The notes below the pieces were generated by a model that saw only the letters and a program-made list of their open reading frames with translations, had not been told where the DNA came from and made no database searches. A program made the translations under genes and the position numbers. Of a DNA stretch of 64,000 nucleotides, positions 1 to 11,316 are shown piece by piece; the stretch's first letter is position 1, and each line of letters starts with the position of its first letter. The stretch comes from Haliclona indistincta (lineage: Eukaryota; Porifera; Demospongiae; Haplosclerida; Chalinidae), in assembly GCA_964017065.1 (NCBI GenBank), contig OZ024788.1, forward strand, positions 4,542,887 to 4,606,886, read 5' to 3'.

Positions 1-50
1 TTATGGGGCATGTTCTACTAAATAATTATTTTGGAATCTATTAATTTTAG

Positions 51-992
51 GGTTATTTTAACAGCCATCCATGGTTTGTTCATACACCTGGAAGTAGTGC
101 ACCTGATGTTCCTGTGCCTAAACACTTACTTCCTTCAAAGCCATTGAAACAACCTTCAGGTTACGAGCTGATGAAGGATTTTCTTGCCAAATTCAAGAGA
201 AAACCACAACGTGTTCTTGGTGATGGGAATTGTCTTTTCCGAGCTCTGTCAGCACAGCTAACTGGCACAGAGGAGAATCACATTGCACTATGCAAGATTA
301 TTGTTGAATTCGAGGCAAAAAATCCTAGCATTTTTGGCAAAAAGGTACAAGCAGCAAAGAGAGATTTCACTGCTCATTTAGAGTCAATGCAGAAAATCTT
401 TGTTTGGGGAACTGACATCGAGATCGAAGCTGCAGCATCGTTGTTTCAAACTGAAATCTACGAAGCAACAGATTGTCCTGTCAGATGGTTGAAGTTTTCA
501 CCTATTTCAAAATCATTGCTGAGTTCACTTGCTTGTGCTGACAGTATCAACAGTGGCGGATCCAGGGGTGGGCCAGGTAGGGCCTGGCCCACCCAAACTA
601 GGCCAGCTAAAATTTTAAAAGTTTTAACTATAGTGCAAAACTATTACCGTTCTGAGCAGAGTTCTCATTACTGACTAGCGCGCTCGCTGTGCTGTATAGT
701 TTCTTAGCTGTACGCATCGACTATCGCTTTGAAGCGTGTCAGAGTCAATTATTTACGCCTCTAATGAATATTAATTAGCTAAAAATTTCGGCGGCGCTCC
801 GCGCCGCACATTGGCCCACCCGATCTTCTTTTCCTGGATCCGCCACTGAGTATCAAGATTCGACCTAAACAAGGATGGCTTGAACTGTTATTTACAAACA
901 ACCACTTCGACTCAATTCAACCAGAAAGCACCACTGTTAAACTCACCAAGCCCACTCTACTAGAAACACAGGCCACTATCAATTTATGTTAA
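51..992 (+). pseudogene. OTU-family cysteine protease (deubiquitinase-like) exon, split by a MITE
   Basis: The frame is open from a polypyrimidine/AG acceptor (exon from 51) to a TGA at 672-674. It encodes an OTU domain with the signature GDGNCLFRALS, which contains the catalytic Asp and Cys of OTU deubiquitinases. A 298-bp MITE (551-848) sits inside the exon. Beyond it the same frame resumes at 857 and runs to TAA at 990-992, giving the OTU C-terminal motif NNHFDSI with the presumed catalytic His. As assembled, the encoded protein ends in MITE-derived residues and lacks the His. The allele is therefore dead unless the MITE is spliced out or absent from other haplotypes. The 5' exons lie outside the window. 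OTU proteases remove ubiquitin from proteins; some are transposon-encoded, so a host role is not certain. Confidence 0.8.
551..848. mobile_element. hAT-type MITE with 8-bp target duplication
   Basis: The terminal inverted repeats are CAGTGGCGGATCCAGG at 551-566 and its exact complement at 833-848. They are flanked by the 8-bp direct repeat AGTATCAA (543-550 and 849-856). An 8-bp duplication and CAGTGGCG ends are typical of hAT elements. No coding capacity is seen. Removing the element with one duplication restores the OTU reading frame. Confidence 0.9.
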
Positions 993-1135
993 CAATCATT
1001 ATACAGTTCATTTTGATTGTGAAATTCAAACAACCGACCTCGCTGTAGCTGCCTGCAGGACCGATGTGTAGAGACGTTCTCGTAGCCTGAGTAGGGTATC
1101 GTTTTGTACTGACACCACCTTCTCAAAACATGACC

Positions 1136-1192
1136 GACTGTAGCTCTATCTGTAGGACAACGTAGGACTGTAGCTCTATCTGTAGGACAACG
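1136..1192. repeat. 30-bp tandem duplication
   Basis: A 27-bp segment starting GACTGTAGCTC (1136-1162) is repeated at 1166-1192 with a 3-bp link. No gene is recognised in 993-1590. Confidence 0.8.
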
Positions 1193-1598
1193 CAAATCGC
1201 GGTTGTTTGCCCGCGAACACTCAATCGTGAGAAAAGGGTTAAAATTAGCAAGGGGTTCACTGTACATAGTGCGATTCATTGTAAACAATGGTATCATCTT
1301 GATTTGAGCGTGTTTGCTTCAACTAAGAAGCGGTGGTACTGTTCACTTTGTAGTTAGTTCATTTTAGTTGAATTTACTGTTGTGGTAAAATGAGTTTGAA
1401 TTTCTTTTTGCTGACAGACTGTACTATATTCATACTAACATGAATTCGTCTGCGGACACATCCATACAGCACTGATACATGTAGGCTTGATGCACAGACA
1501 GCCTGATCAACATAAACTACATGTAGCACTAAAAGCTTAAGTCTAAAAGAAGAATGTTAGGCATGAATTTCGTCTTTCCGATCTATGTATTGAACTTA

Positions 1599-1665
1599 GG
1601 GACATTGTAGCCTAGTACCTCGGCGTTAATTTAACGACTAGGTACTAGGCTACGGGACATTGTAG
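1599..1665. repeat. Perfect 14-bp hairpin between 12-bp direct repeats
   Basis: Arms GTAGCCTAGTACCT (1607-1620) and its complement (1640-1653) form a hairpin. GGGACATTGTAG occurs at 1599-1610 and again at 1654-1665. The layout suggests a very short palindromic insertion of about 43 bp with a 12-bp duplication. Confidence 0.6.
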
Positions 1666-1780
1666 ACTATTTGCCTGAAAGCTCTTCCCTCCGATCTATA
1701 GCTATGGACCGTTATTCATCGTAGAGTTGTCTGAGAGCGCTTACGCAACGCTCATTACAGCAGAATGTCTTGATCGCCAT

Positions 1781-1890
1781 GGTCGGACCATTTTTTCCGG
1801 AGGCGGACCAATTTTACCGGAAATTTTGGTCCGCCGGACCAAAATTTCCACGGTAAAATTGGTCCGCCCGGACCGATTTCACCCGGACCA
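1781..1890. repeat. GGTCCG-rich palindrome
   Basis: Arms around 1803-1832 and 1836-1868 pair through blocks such as GCGGACCAATTTTACC and its complement, with more GGACC motifs outside. It is probably a small foldback element. The open frame across 1727-2041 is a by-product of this sequence and is not called as a gene. Confidence 0.55.
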
Positions 1891-2379
1891 AAAATCCAGG
1901 GACAGCACACCCTTCATCTCACAAAGAATGACGTACAGCCGGGGTCAGTGCAATGACATGCAAGGTACATGCACAGTGCAATCACATTCGTGTGCTCTGA
2001 CAAACATGCGGGTTATATTTGTGACTGAGATGCGCACGTGAACTCTGAAGAATTATTTCAGTATCAAAACCGGCGCATCCAGTGAACGCTGCATAAGTTA
2101 TGATAAGTAGCAGGATCACTACAATCGTACATTATCTATTCTACAACTCTGTTGTGTGTACCAAGATATACAGTCCATAACTGGACACAACAGACTGTCT
2201 GCTGCCACGTAGCTAGACAAACCTTTCAGCGATGTTTGTTTTGTACTGATGCAATCACCATGCAAATATTAACAGACAAAAAACATATTCAATTTTATAA
2301 TATCAATTGATAGTGAATACCGTAGACCACGAGAACATACACTAATGATGAGCTGATTGGTATTTTTATCTATGTCTAC

Positions 2380-3430
2380 AATGACTTTCATGATTTGCAG
2401 TTCACAAACAACAGTTGGAGATCTCTGCTGATGTGACATAGTAATTAATATGTCCTCCTTCTCCTTGTTATCACAGCACGAATGGTGATTGGTAATGTTT
2501 ATTGATAGGTCTCCGTAGTTGTGACTGTGATGGTTGCCATGCAGTACATTGAGCTAGCTGTCAGTGTTGCACTTCTATGAACATCTGCATTAATTTTCAT
2601 CCAAGAAATTTTTTTGCAACTTCAGAGAATAAAATTAATATTAGGCTATAATAGATACATGTATAGACTCGATCTAATTGTGTTAGAATATTTCCAGCAA
2701 CAATGAATAGGAGAACAATGATACACTTTCAAATCTTGATAAAACAATTTGAGAGCCTATGAGTGTAATAAACACATAAATTCACATAATTATTAATAAA
2801 AATTATTATAATTATTCAAATGTTAATGTTTTGCAGTGAAAATCATCGCTTGTACTCACTCGGGCTCATTGTGGTCATAATTATGCTTCTAAGTTAAGAA
2901 ATATTGACTGAGCAACTGAGTAGTAAAATAACAGTCTTACTGTGCACTCTTTCTGTAATCTAAAAGTCTTACTGCGTCTTCTGCAATAGGAGTATGGTAT
3001 CGAATAACAGTACAACTGTATCTTTGTTGTGAAAACATGTTTTCATCCATGATTAACTGAATTCTTCCCAGTGATGTTCTATAAAATAGAGAACATTGCA
3101 AATGATTATAAGTTCAAAAATAAAATACATTAAACCTTCAACAATGCGCATTAATATCACAGTAGCAGCTGCACTCCAAAAGTAGTATTGTTGCTTTAAC
3201 GGGTCATTTGTTACTAGAGATTTGTAGTGAGTAAATAAATCAGCCATGTAGCATTTATTATTGTGCCTTTACAGGAATTCATGAGTGTGTTATGGCTATG
3301 TGCAATCGTGTGGAAACAAAACTAACTGAGCTGAGCTAGGATCCTCCAAATACGATATAAAAATTCCATGCAACAAATTAAAAACACATAACCATTGTTG
3401 CAGTGTGCTGTCACTAACAGATGACCACAA
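2380..3430 (-). repeat. Diverged duplicate of the 52.8-53.5 kb region
   Basis: Collinear similarity is visible with 52,830-53,460. Blocks include the stretch around the GCCATGCAG motif, the one ending GGGTCATTTG, and the stretch before TTGCAGTGTGCTG near 3400 and 53,460. A short open frame (3053-3247, minus) with a hydrophobic middle lies here. The homologous stretch at 53.2 kb is not open, so the frame is not called as a gene. The region is probably a decayed copy of the membrane-protein gene at 52.9-55.0 kb. Confidence 0.5.
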
Positions 3431-3540
3431 TCTTACTGCAGGAATAATAGCACCAGCTATAACACCTCCTGCTGATGGAGGAGGATCAACTGAAGGAGTA
3501 GGACTGGGTGAAGTTGTAGAAAAAGCAGGATTAATCAATG
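3430..3540 (-). pseudogene. Relic of a Ser/Pro-stalk exon like that at 16.2 kb
   Basis: On the minus strand the peptide TPSVDPPPSAGGVIAGAI matches the start of the transmembrane exon at 16,212-16,352 (TPSVDPPPSGVSGGAIAG). After about 25 residues the similarity stops before the hydrophobic helix, so the membrane segment is missing. It is read as a truncated duplicate of the receptor gene exon. Confidence 0.55.
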
Positions 3541-3933
3541 ATATTCAAAGCATTTTATACATCATTTATTCACTTACACACTTGTGAACGTGCGAGTATC
3601 ATGGAATCACACATTCACTCATGTATTTCCTATAAATACAGGCATGACATAAGCTATACACAATCAATGTGAACTGTCAGTAACTGCATTCAATCCAGCT
3701 CTTGCGGCAGACTGATGAGAAGCACTGACATATTCTAATTGTCATTGTTATATCTGCTGTTTGGTTGTTTCTGGTCTGTGTTACTGCATTTTGCAATTAG
3801 CGATCTTGAGATTTTCTTCATCAGTTCTATTGTACTGTGTGTTTGGTTGCGAATCAAAGCATCTTGCTTGTATTGACCTGTTCAAATGATCAATGCTTAT
3901 AGGTCTGAATGGTAAAGATAATGTCTTACTTAC

Positions 3934-4606
3934 CGAACTACTTTTACAAATAGCATGATGGTCACTGCCCCAAATGTAAACAGAGATATAACAGCTGTCA
4001 TATATACAACAACTGCAAGACAAAAGCAATTTAAGTTGCTGCAGTGAGTCATTTATTACTATACCCACTTGGAGGTGCATGTGAAGTAGGTTCATTTACA
4101 ACAGCTTGTGGAGTTTCTCTCATAATTACAACAGGTGATGCTATAGGACCAGGCAGCCCTTGCGGACCGGTCATTCCCTGTGGTCCTATTTCTCCTTTCT
4201 CTCCTTTTGGTCCAACTTGAGAAGGACCTGTACTACCCTTTGGGCCTTGCACACCAGGAACTCCAGGCACTCAAGGAACTCCACTGGGTCCAGGTCTACC
4301 CATCACTCCTTTCTGCCCCTTTTGTCCTTATTGTGTTGAGGGAGGTGCATTCTGCCTCTTTGTAAGTATTTTTGAACTTTGATCAGGCAGTCCAGGATCT
4401 CCTTTCGGCATTTGCCTATCACCAGCTGCCTCTTCACGGGGCTGAAAACTAACCTGACACAATATTTTGTGGAACTTGTAGGAAAACAATGCCTATAATA
4501 GTGATGGTAATAGTAAAGACACTTTTACTGCTACTATACTTACCTAAAATGATTAAGTTGCACCTCATTTTGAATATCACATTCACAAGCATCGAGATTT
4601 GTAAAA
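3934..4606 (-). pseudogene. Collagen-like membrane protein gene, copy 1 (two nonsense codons)
   Basis: Three exons can be read. Exon 4544-4606 encodes a Cys-x-Cys peptide (LDACECDIQNEVQLNHF). Exon 4065-4441 encodes Gly-x-y repeats (GPKGEKGEIGPQGMTGPQG). Exon 3934-4012 encodes a hydrophobic segment (VISLFTFGAVTIMLFVK), consistent with a membrane helix. All have fitting GT/AG sites. Compared with the copy at 22.0 kb, the collagen exon carries two in-frame stops: TAA for a Lys codon next to GQKGQKG, and TGA for a Gly codon in VPGVPGVPG. Collagen-like proteins form extracellular triple helices. The copy is probably dead, unless the stops are assembly errors. Confidence 0.65.
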
Positions 4607-4609
4607 CTG

Positions 4610-5690
4610 ACTTAATGTTCATAAAATGTATGAAGTACATGTATAGTTACTATAAAAGGATGTCTAGACGGATGTACTATAAACAGTACATGCGTCATTG
4701 GAGCCTTCCATGCATGGAGGTGTGGTTTCAATGCGCATGCATGTACAACGAGTACACGTATTACTGTCTGATTTTAATAAACTGCACCAATTAATAATTA
4801 TCAGCGTCCTTTACATAGTCATTGATTGCATCACATAGCGAAGGTTTTACAATGGTAATGTCTGCTGCCTGTACGTTATTGTTTAATATATAAAGAATAT
4901 AAAAATTTGAACAACACATGGTGTTTTTTCATTGATCTGAAATTGAAAAAAATAATTTTTTTACATACATACATGCCTTACAATGTAGACTGTCAATATC
5001 ATATACAATAAAAAAATAATGCGTCACTCATTAGCATGTATAATTATAGAGTAGTCTCCTCATTCATTCTATGACCTGCATAATAAAGAACAATAAGTGA
5101 AAAATTACATGTAACATCTTCCATATCATGAAATTTCAATAGACCTATTCATTTCAAGAGCAGGAATATGACCCGCCCAGATGATCAAACGTGACGTCAC
5201 AGCTGAGCCGGGTACATTCTTCTACCATCTTGAGATAGAAGCAATCAGTGGAGAAAACGGCTACAATACTGTAATATTCGAATTCTAGTGACACCAATGA
5301 AAAGTTGGTTGAACTTAGAGTTTTAAAACACCAGAAAATGGTATTCTTTGCAATAAACACAGACTGAGTTATTGGTGTGCCAAGCAGCCAACTAGAGCAT
5401 AAACAGACAAGTCCTTAACAAGCAGCTGAGATTTTAGTTAATTATTTGGCAATTCCTGTTGTAACAAAATTGTGTACACAGATCTAGCATTGCTATCCAC
5501 CATTTTAAAAGGCAAATTTAATATTCTGTACTAGGTATACTTACAGCATGTATTTTTGCCTCGCACAGAAATAAAATTCATTAATAATATTTATCTTTCA
5601 TTGAATCCTTTGGAGGCAGAAGTTAATTGCTGCTAGTATTTAAATTAATTCTGCTCTCTCTAAATAATTTTATAATACCACTTTTTCTAT
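4610..5690. other. No gene recognised
   Basis: AT-rich sequence with only short open frames that lack recognisable motifs. Confidence 0.5.
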
Positions 5691-5699
5691 GACAATTTT

Positions 5700-5980
5700 G
5701 CAAGAGATACATGGCTGTACCAGTAGCAAAAAGCTCAGTACAAGGGTACCAATCAAAAGAAAAGACAAACAACATAAGTTACTAGATTAAATTAGATAGA
5801 TAGCCACGAATATCTCTCTTGAAAACAGAGAGGGATGAAGTGGAGACAATCTCAGCAGGTAATGTTGCTCCATAGTTTAACAGTGTCCGGGGAAAAAGGA
5901 GGAGTACTAGTCATAAGCAAGACATGTCTTAGCATTGAGTCAAGAACTATAAACTACATTCTTCAGTTTCTGTAGACAGT
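5700..5980 (-). pseudogene. LINE (non-LTR) reverse transcriptase 3' remnant
   Basis: Read on the minus strand, the segment contains a peptide of the form LPAEIVSTSSLSVFKRDI. This resembles the conserved C-terminal tail of ORF2 in many animal non-LTR retrotransposons (LPxEIV...SFKxxL). The frame ends soon after and there are no further domains, so it is a 5'-truncated dead copy. The call rests on this short motif alone. Confidence 0.45.
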
Positions 5981-5989
5981 CTTTTGTTA

Positions 5990-7430
5990 GCCCTTTCACG
6001 AATGTGTGAAAGTCTGTTTGCTCTATTATTTGTAATGGAGAGTAAACACAGCTCGGGATTATGTTTCTACCGAGTAGCAGTGGTGTTTCTCTTCAAGTTC
6101 ACGCTGTCTGCGCTTCCTCTCCCGCGTCAGAGCCCTGCCGGGTTCTTGCTGCAGCATCAGTCACAGTATCGCTGATGAAGGCGGTGCATGGAAAGCGAGA
6201 TGGGAAGGCGAATCGATCGTTGAGTCGTCCATTTTGTAGTTGAGTTATAAAAGAACGTCAAGTAGTTATGAAAGAACGTGCAATCCCGGGGCCTTGCAAT
6301 TGCTGCCCTCGTGGCCCTCGCATACAATACTACAGTATGGGCCTCGCCATATAGACTGATTGCATTCCTAAGCGTGACATATATAAACATACAATTTCGA
6401 CACAGTACTCCGCGATTACATGCCTCGCGCTAAGGCGCTCGGCAATAATTTTAGTGTATACTGAGTTACATGCGGCACACCGTGAACACGAGTATGACCC
6501 AAGAATGAACTATGATACTAGCAGTCTCGTGTGATTGAAGCCCATGCAGAAACGATGGCAAGTCAGTCTTTAGTAATGACGTGTGTTACAGAGAGCTCAG
6601 TTGCCTTGCAAGTTATTTTTGTCCCTCACTTCCATACTAAAATTGACTGCTTGGTATAGCCATCACTCATTATCGGAGAGAATATCTTTTCTACCTTTCT
6701 TTTAACTTATCATTATTGGTATTACTAGAATTAGAATATTCGGTCTATTTAGAACATAGTAAGTTATTATAGCTGTCTTCTCCAGTATTTCTACCCAAAG
6801 AATGTACCTGGGCTGCTGTGACGTCATGTTCACTATCAGCTAATTGCATTCCTGAGCCCTTTACATGAATACATGCTGCTGGTAAATACTATAAACCGTA
6901 AGTGGGAGTTTCACACCGGTTGTGGGATTCTCCCACCTTTGGTGTGATGCTCCCACTGCAGTCTGTGATCTAGTGTCACCAGGAACACTGTATAGACACC
7001 CTAAGCCTATTGGATTGAGACAATTATTGCTGCATGATGTCATACATAAGTCTACTTTAAGGAAGTCGAATTATGTGCTTACATTAACTTACTATAGAAA
7101 TCTATTACATAGCTAATTTCCTTCCTCGTTCTAGTTCACAATGAATCAAGAAGCTTAGTGATGCATCTCATGTGACGAGGAAAGTTGCAACGTGTATACG
7201 AGGTACGATGCAACGCGTTTATTTTGACTGCCGTGTGACACATACATGTATCTACGTGCTAGATTCTCATCGTTATGGATATAATATTATACACATTTAC
7301 CGCAATGCAATGTAGAATTGCAAGCATCTTTCAAGGATTAAAAATTTTTCAACCAAGCTGTGGATAGTAATTTTTGAAAATCTTCGAGCAATGAGGCAGT
7401 AAACAGCCACATTTTTGGTCCCACGTAAGA
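5990..7430. other. No gene recognised; one small hairpin
   Basis: Non-coding sequence. A hairpin at about 6901-6957 pairs GTGGGAGTTTCACACC with GGTGTGATGCTCCCAC. Short open frames here look accidental. Confidence 0.5.
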
Positions 7431-7439
7431 TTAACTGTT

Positions 7440-8044
7440 TAACTCTTTAGTGACTGAATTATTTTGACGAAAATTCGACTTGCTCTAAACTGACAGTTTG
7501 TCTTGCATTTTCTACAACATGCAGTATGCTAGCTGTTCCAAACTAGCACTGTTTTTTCCTGGTATGTTAAAGTTTACGACCATGTACTAAACTCTGAGTT
7601 GGCCACTCCCACTTCGGAACTGAAGCCGCTTAAGTGCTGCGACCACGTCAGTTTTCAGCCAATTTTGGTCTTCGTTTAGCCCTTGTGACTGATACAAAAA
7701 CCTGGTGGTGTCCAGGTGAGCAAACAGCATAGTTTAGACCATATTCTATGCCCAAGTATGCATTTCCGGGCATCCTGAAGCCTTAAAAATGCCAAAAGTG
7801 ACAAGGGGCTCTGCCCCTTCGAACCCCGGGTTAACGGGGGGACACCCCCCTTTACAATTCCCCCCGTGCTGTATGTTGTAGTGGGGAGGGCGCGCAGAAA
7901 AACAGTGGGGTTTTTCAGGTAAAGTCATCTTTTGCAATTAAGCTTGATTTGACCTTTCTAGAGCACTTTTTGCACTTTTTATGACATCTAGAGTAGGTGG
8001 AGTCAATAATGGCACCTAAAGCCACTATAGGCCTTAAAGGGTTA
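7440..8044. mobile_element. TTAACCC-ended MITE, array copy 1
   Basis: It begins near TTAACTCTTTAGTGAC and ends in AAAGGGTTAA. Its left half (7440-7790) is an inverted, diverged copy of the right half of the next element (8290-8640), including the CACCTGGACACCACCAGG segment. No transposase is seen. Confidence 0.6.
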
Positions 8045-8642
8045 ACCCTTTAACCCCTAATGACGCCTTTTGGCGTCATAATTAGTACCACCCACATTGG
8101 ACATCATAAAAAGTGTGTAGAGTGCCTCAGAAATCTCAAATTAAGCCAAAGTGTAGAATGGGAATTTTCCTAAAAAAACAAAATTGTTTCTCGCGCTTAT
8201 TCAACTAAAACATTACTGTGACCGAACATTGACATAGGTTTGTTTCCCGTAGGGCAGAACCGAAAGACGCCAAGCGCCGAGGAATTTTGCACTTTTGTGG
8301 CTTCAGGATGCCCGGAAACGCACACTTTGCATTGATCATGGTCTAAACTGTCCTGTTTGCTCACCTGGACACCACCAGGTTTTTGTATCATTCACCATGG
8401 CTAGACAAAGACCAAATCAGCTGAAAAATGATGAGGCCGCAACACTTATGTGGCTTCAGTTCCGAAGTGGGAGTGGCCAACTTGGAGTTTAGCACATGTT
8501 CATCAAATTTTATATGCCAGGAGAAGAGGGTGTTAGTTTGGAACAGCTAGCATATGGGATGGTGGAGAAAAAATTGCAAGACAAACTACCAGTTTAGACC
8601 AGGTCAAAATTTGGACGAAATAAATTCAGCAATTAAAGGGTT
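8040..8642. mobile_element. TTAACCC-ended MITE, array copy 2
   Basis: It starts TTAACCCTTTAACCCC and ends AATTAAAGGGTTAA, abutting copy 1 through a palindromic junction at about 8037-8056. It has GGCGTCAT motifs near the left end. It is non-coding. Confidence 0.6.
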
Positions 8643-9230
8643 AACCCCTATTGTTGCCTTTTGGCGACATACATGCTTCAGACACCATAACTTTATCAAA
8701 AAGTGTCCCAAAATTAAGCTAAATTGAAGAATACAAATAACCCCCCAAAAAATCAAGTGGTTTTCGGTGCGCCCTCAGCTAAACATTATGGCATCGGCAT
8801 TTCTATGGCTTCAGTGCAAATTTCACAACATTTTGAGAAAACAAAATGGCTGCCAATAAAATTTGGACATTTCACGGCTTGAGGACACTCGGAAAACACA
8901 TTTTTACACATTCTCCATGATCTGGGCTGCATTTTGCACTCACCAAAACCACTGCTATTTGTATGTACTTTTTAGTAGCCAGCCCCAAACTACTAACTTT
9001 GAGCAAAATTTGACGAGGACATTGCACTTTATAGGCTTCACTTCTGAAGTGGGAGGGGCATATCGACCGACTTGAGTGTGGGCAATTGCGGCTACTCACT
9101 GGCGTAAAAGGACGCAAATTTGAGACCAGTAGCACAAAAGACATATTTAAGATATTCACGAGAGAAGTGGTAAGCATTTACGAGGTTAAAATTTCAGCAA
9201 GATAATTTAGTAATTAAAGGGTTAAGGGCT
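8638..9230. mobile_element. TTAACCC-ended MITE, array copy 3
   Basis: It shares terminal GGGTTAA/TTAACCC sequence and internal blocks (for example CTTCAGACACCAT, TTTATCAAAAAGTG) with the single element at 48,539-49,095. It forms the third unit of a head-to-tail array sharing terminal repeats. Confidence 0.65.
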
Positions 9231-9279
9231 TAAGGCGATGATACAATACGCAAATTTGCTGCCTGCAACTAATGTTGCG

Positions 9280-9340
9280 CGTAACATTGTTGCCTGGAAT
9301 AGAACGGCGTTCTATTCTTGTAACAATGTTGAGTCGATAA
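9280..9340. repeat. Short imperfect hairpin
   Basis: GTAACATTGTT and GAATAGAAC pair with GTTCTATTC and AACAATGTT around a GGC loop. It may be a tiny foldback element. Confidence 0.5.
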
Positions 9341-9422
9341 TGTCTGACTCAGTTATAAAGCCTTATGTGAGCAATAACTAATAGTGCTGTGACGGATCAA
9401 CTTATTCAACAATGTGACTGAC

Positions 9423-9780
9423 CTTTACAAGGTATTTCAGCAGCTCTAAAAATATCAACCTTAGTGTATATAACAAGGCTTGGAATTTTCACTTTAACTG
9501 TAAGATCACTTGTAGTACTGTCATCAGAGGTAGCTTCGAATATCATCTCACAGTGGGGTGGCTTGCCCACACCATTATAGCCTTCTACATCACGTTTGCT
9601 AATCTGTAGCACAATCAATATCACCAGAATTACAATAAACAAATTTACCATCTTCAAATCATTAAAATTTATGTTCCATCCATCAGAAACTTTTTCAATA
9701 CTTGGCTCAAACGAAGCTAAGGAAGATGGATATTGAATAGTTTTACCAAAGTTTGCATCCTGATATAAGTGTCTTACTCT
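9423..9780 (-). CDS. A/B module exons of the receptor gene (most 3' pair seen)
   Basis: Exon A (9649-9780, 132 nt) encodes RVRHLYQDANFG...VSDGWNINFND. Exon B (9423-9603) encodes KRDVEGYNGVGKPPHCEM. Both have good acceptors (ACACAG, GCTACAG) and donors (GTAAAT, GTCAGT). They match the A exons at 13.4 and 15.8 kb (LYQDAN, DGW) and the B exons at 10.7 and 14.4 kb (YxGxxxPP). I do not recognise the domain. Because these exons lie downstream of the transmembrane exon at 16.2 kb on the same strand, they would be cytoplasmic if all belong to one transcript. A separate gene is possible. Confidence 0.55.
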
Positions 9781-10338
9781 CTGTGTACATTGATAAATAA
9801 AAGATAAAATAATAAGTCACCTCCTTTATAAGCTGACAACGTTACTATTGTTGCTAGGTTTTGTGTAAAAGTACACATAGGAAATGTAGTTTCTTAATAA
9901 CCAAAATCAATAGTGATAGAGAAATAATTGATGTTGCTATTTCACAAATACTAATCTGTCTTCTGCAGGTCTTCTGTGAAGAATTTGTGGCTGGGCAGCA
10001 ACTAACAGGTTCGTTTCTGCGTTTTACTGATTACCACAATTTGTGTAATCGTGACCAGTTTGCACTCGGTACACAAATTCAAGCAGGCCTCTTGAGTGTC
10101 AACAAGCATCACTATGAGCAAGAAGCTTCATCCAACAGAATGTATAATAGCTATGAAATGATACTTTGTTGACATTTCAGCCTTGTTGAATTTGTGTCGA
10201 AGCCATCAACGAACACAAAGTTCTTAACAAGAAGGGTGTAACCTCAAGTACATATTAATATTGTTTCTGAGAATTTGCACTAAAGCCATGAACAATTAAT
10301 TATTAATTACATGTACATTGTACACATGCAATGCTAAC

Positions 10339-10960
10339 TTTAGTTCTTTCCTCTGGGAAGAAAGCAAGGGTCACCATCCAATGGTTGCTGCCTTCCAACT
10401 TGTGATAGAATACTTGACAAACAAACTCTAATATGAGAAATATTATGAGTACTAGTTAGGGCGACATGGTAGACTGGTAGTGACCTTATGTGGGATGACA
10501 AGAAAATTAAATAGCGGCTACAAAGCATGTACAAGCATTTAAACACCGATATTTTGCTGTACGCATCTAGAGACACTTAAATCTATTGTTGCCCCAATTC
10601 TACAGTAGCACTAAAATTGATCAAACACATTGCTTACGTGACAAACCCCGAAGCGGTGATAACTAAATTTTGTCGCCTTTGTTTTCACTTTTTCATGGCC
10701 TAGTTCCAGCTAACATGCTCAATGCACATGGATAACTAACTTTTAGACTCATATGATTCTTCAGGAGTATACCGAGTACCATCAGGAGCTTCTAGTGCTC
10801 TCTCAACAATGAATGTGTTGTTTGGTTGTCTCATTCCAATGAGAGTGACAGGATGCAGTATGATGAGATCACCCTTAGCAATATCAGTAGCTCTGAGTGT
10901 CATCTCACAGTACGGTGGCTCACCCTCACCATTATACTCCTCCACTGCAGCTGTAGTCAC
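10339..10960 (-). CDS. B module exons of the receptor gene
   Basis: Exon 10741-10960 encodes AVEEYNGEGEPPYCEMTL and then a hydrophilic stretch. It reads into a stop if unspliced, but has a GTTAGT donor at its end. Exon 10339-10427 encodes FVCQVFYHKLEGSNHW. Joined, the phases fit (220 nt, then 89 nt), and the product aligns over its length with the single B exon at 14,377-14,640, whose tail reads CVCQVFYRKIALNQW. The function is unknown. Confidence 0.55.
10440..10720 (+). repeat. Degenerate fragment of the hairpin-ended repeat family
   Basis: Order and wording resemble 18,050-18,260 (for example AGCGGCTACAAAGCATG, GTTGCCCCA, CAGTAGCA), with many changes. Confidence 0.45.
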
Positions 10961-11310
10961 CTGAAACAACAAGCATTGTAATAAGAGAAGCCCTCACATT
11001 ATCTGTTTACAGCACTCTGCATGGGCATGTCGAGTTTTGTACGTTCTATAATGTCCCTGCTGTGAAAATGGTGGGAATTTATACAGTACACCCAGGCATG
11101 TAATTCGAGTCCAAAAATAATGACGATTATGTAACTTTTCTTATTAATTGTCACAGAAGAGTAATTTTTATACCATTGTAATGCGCTTGAAATGACGATT
11201 TTGATGATGATTAGTAAACTTTGTAAGTAGTTCAGTTCAGTATACCCGTTACACTATTTGTAAACCCATGTGCTTCAATGAAAAATTGACACGAACGTGA
11301 CGTCATATTT
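10961..11310. other. No gene recognised
   Basis: Intron-like AT-rich sequence inside the receptor locus. Confidence 0.4.
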
Positions 11311-11316
11311 TGTTTA

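Noticed and set aside
1727..2041. 104-codon open frame
   Set aside because: Half of it is the GGTCCG palindrome and there is no splice or domain support.
3053..3247. 64-codon frame with a hydrophobic middle
   Set aside because: The homologous stretch at 53.2 kb has lost the frame, so coding use is not supported.
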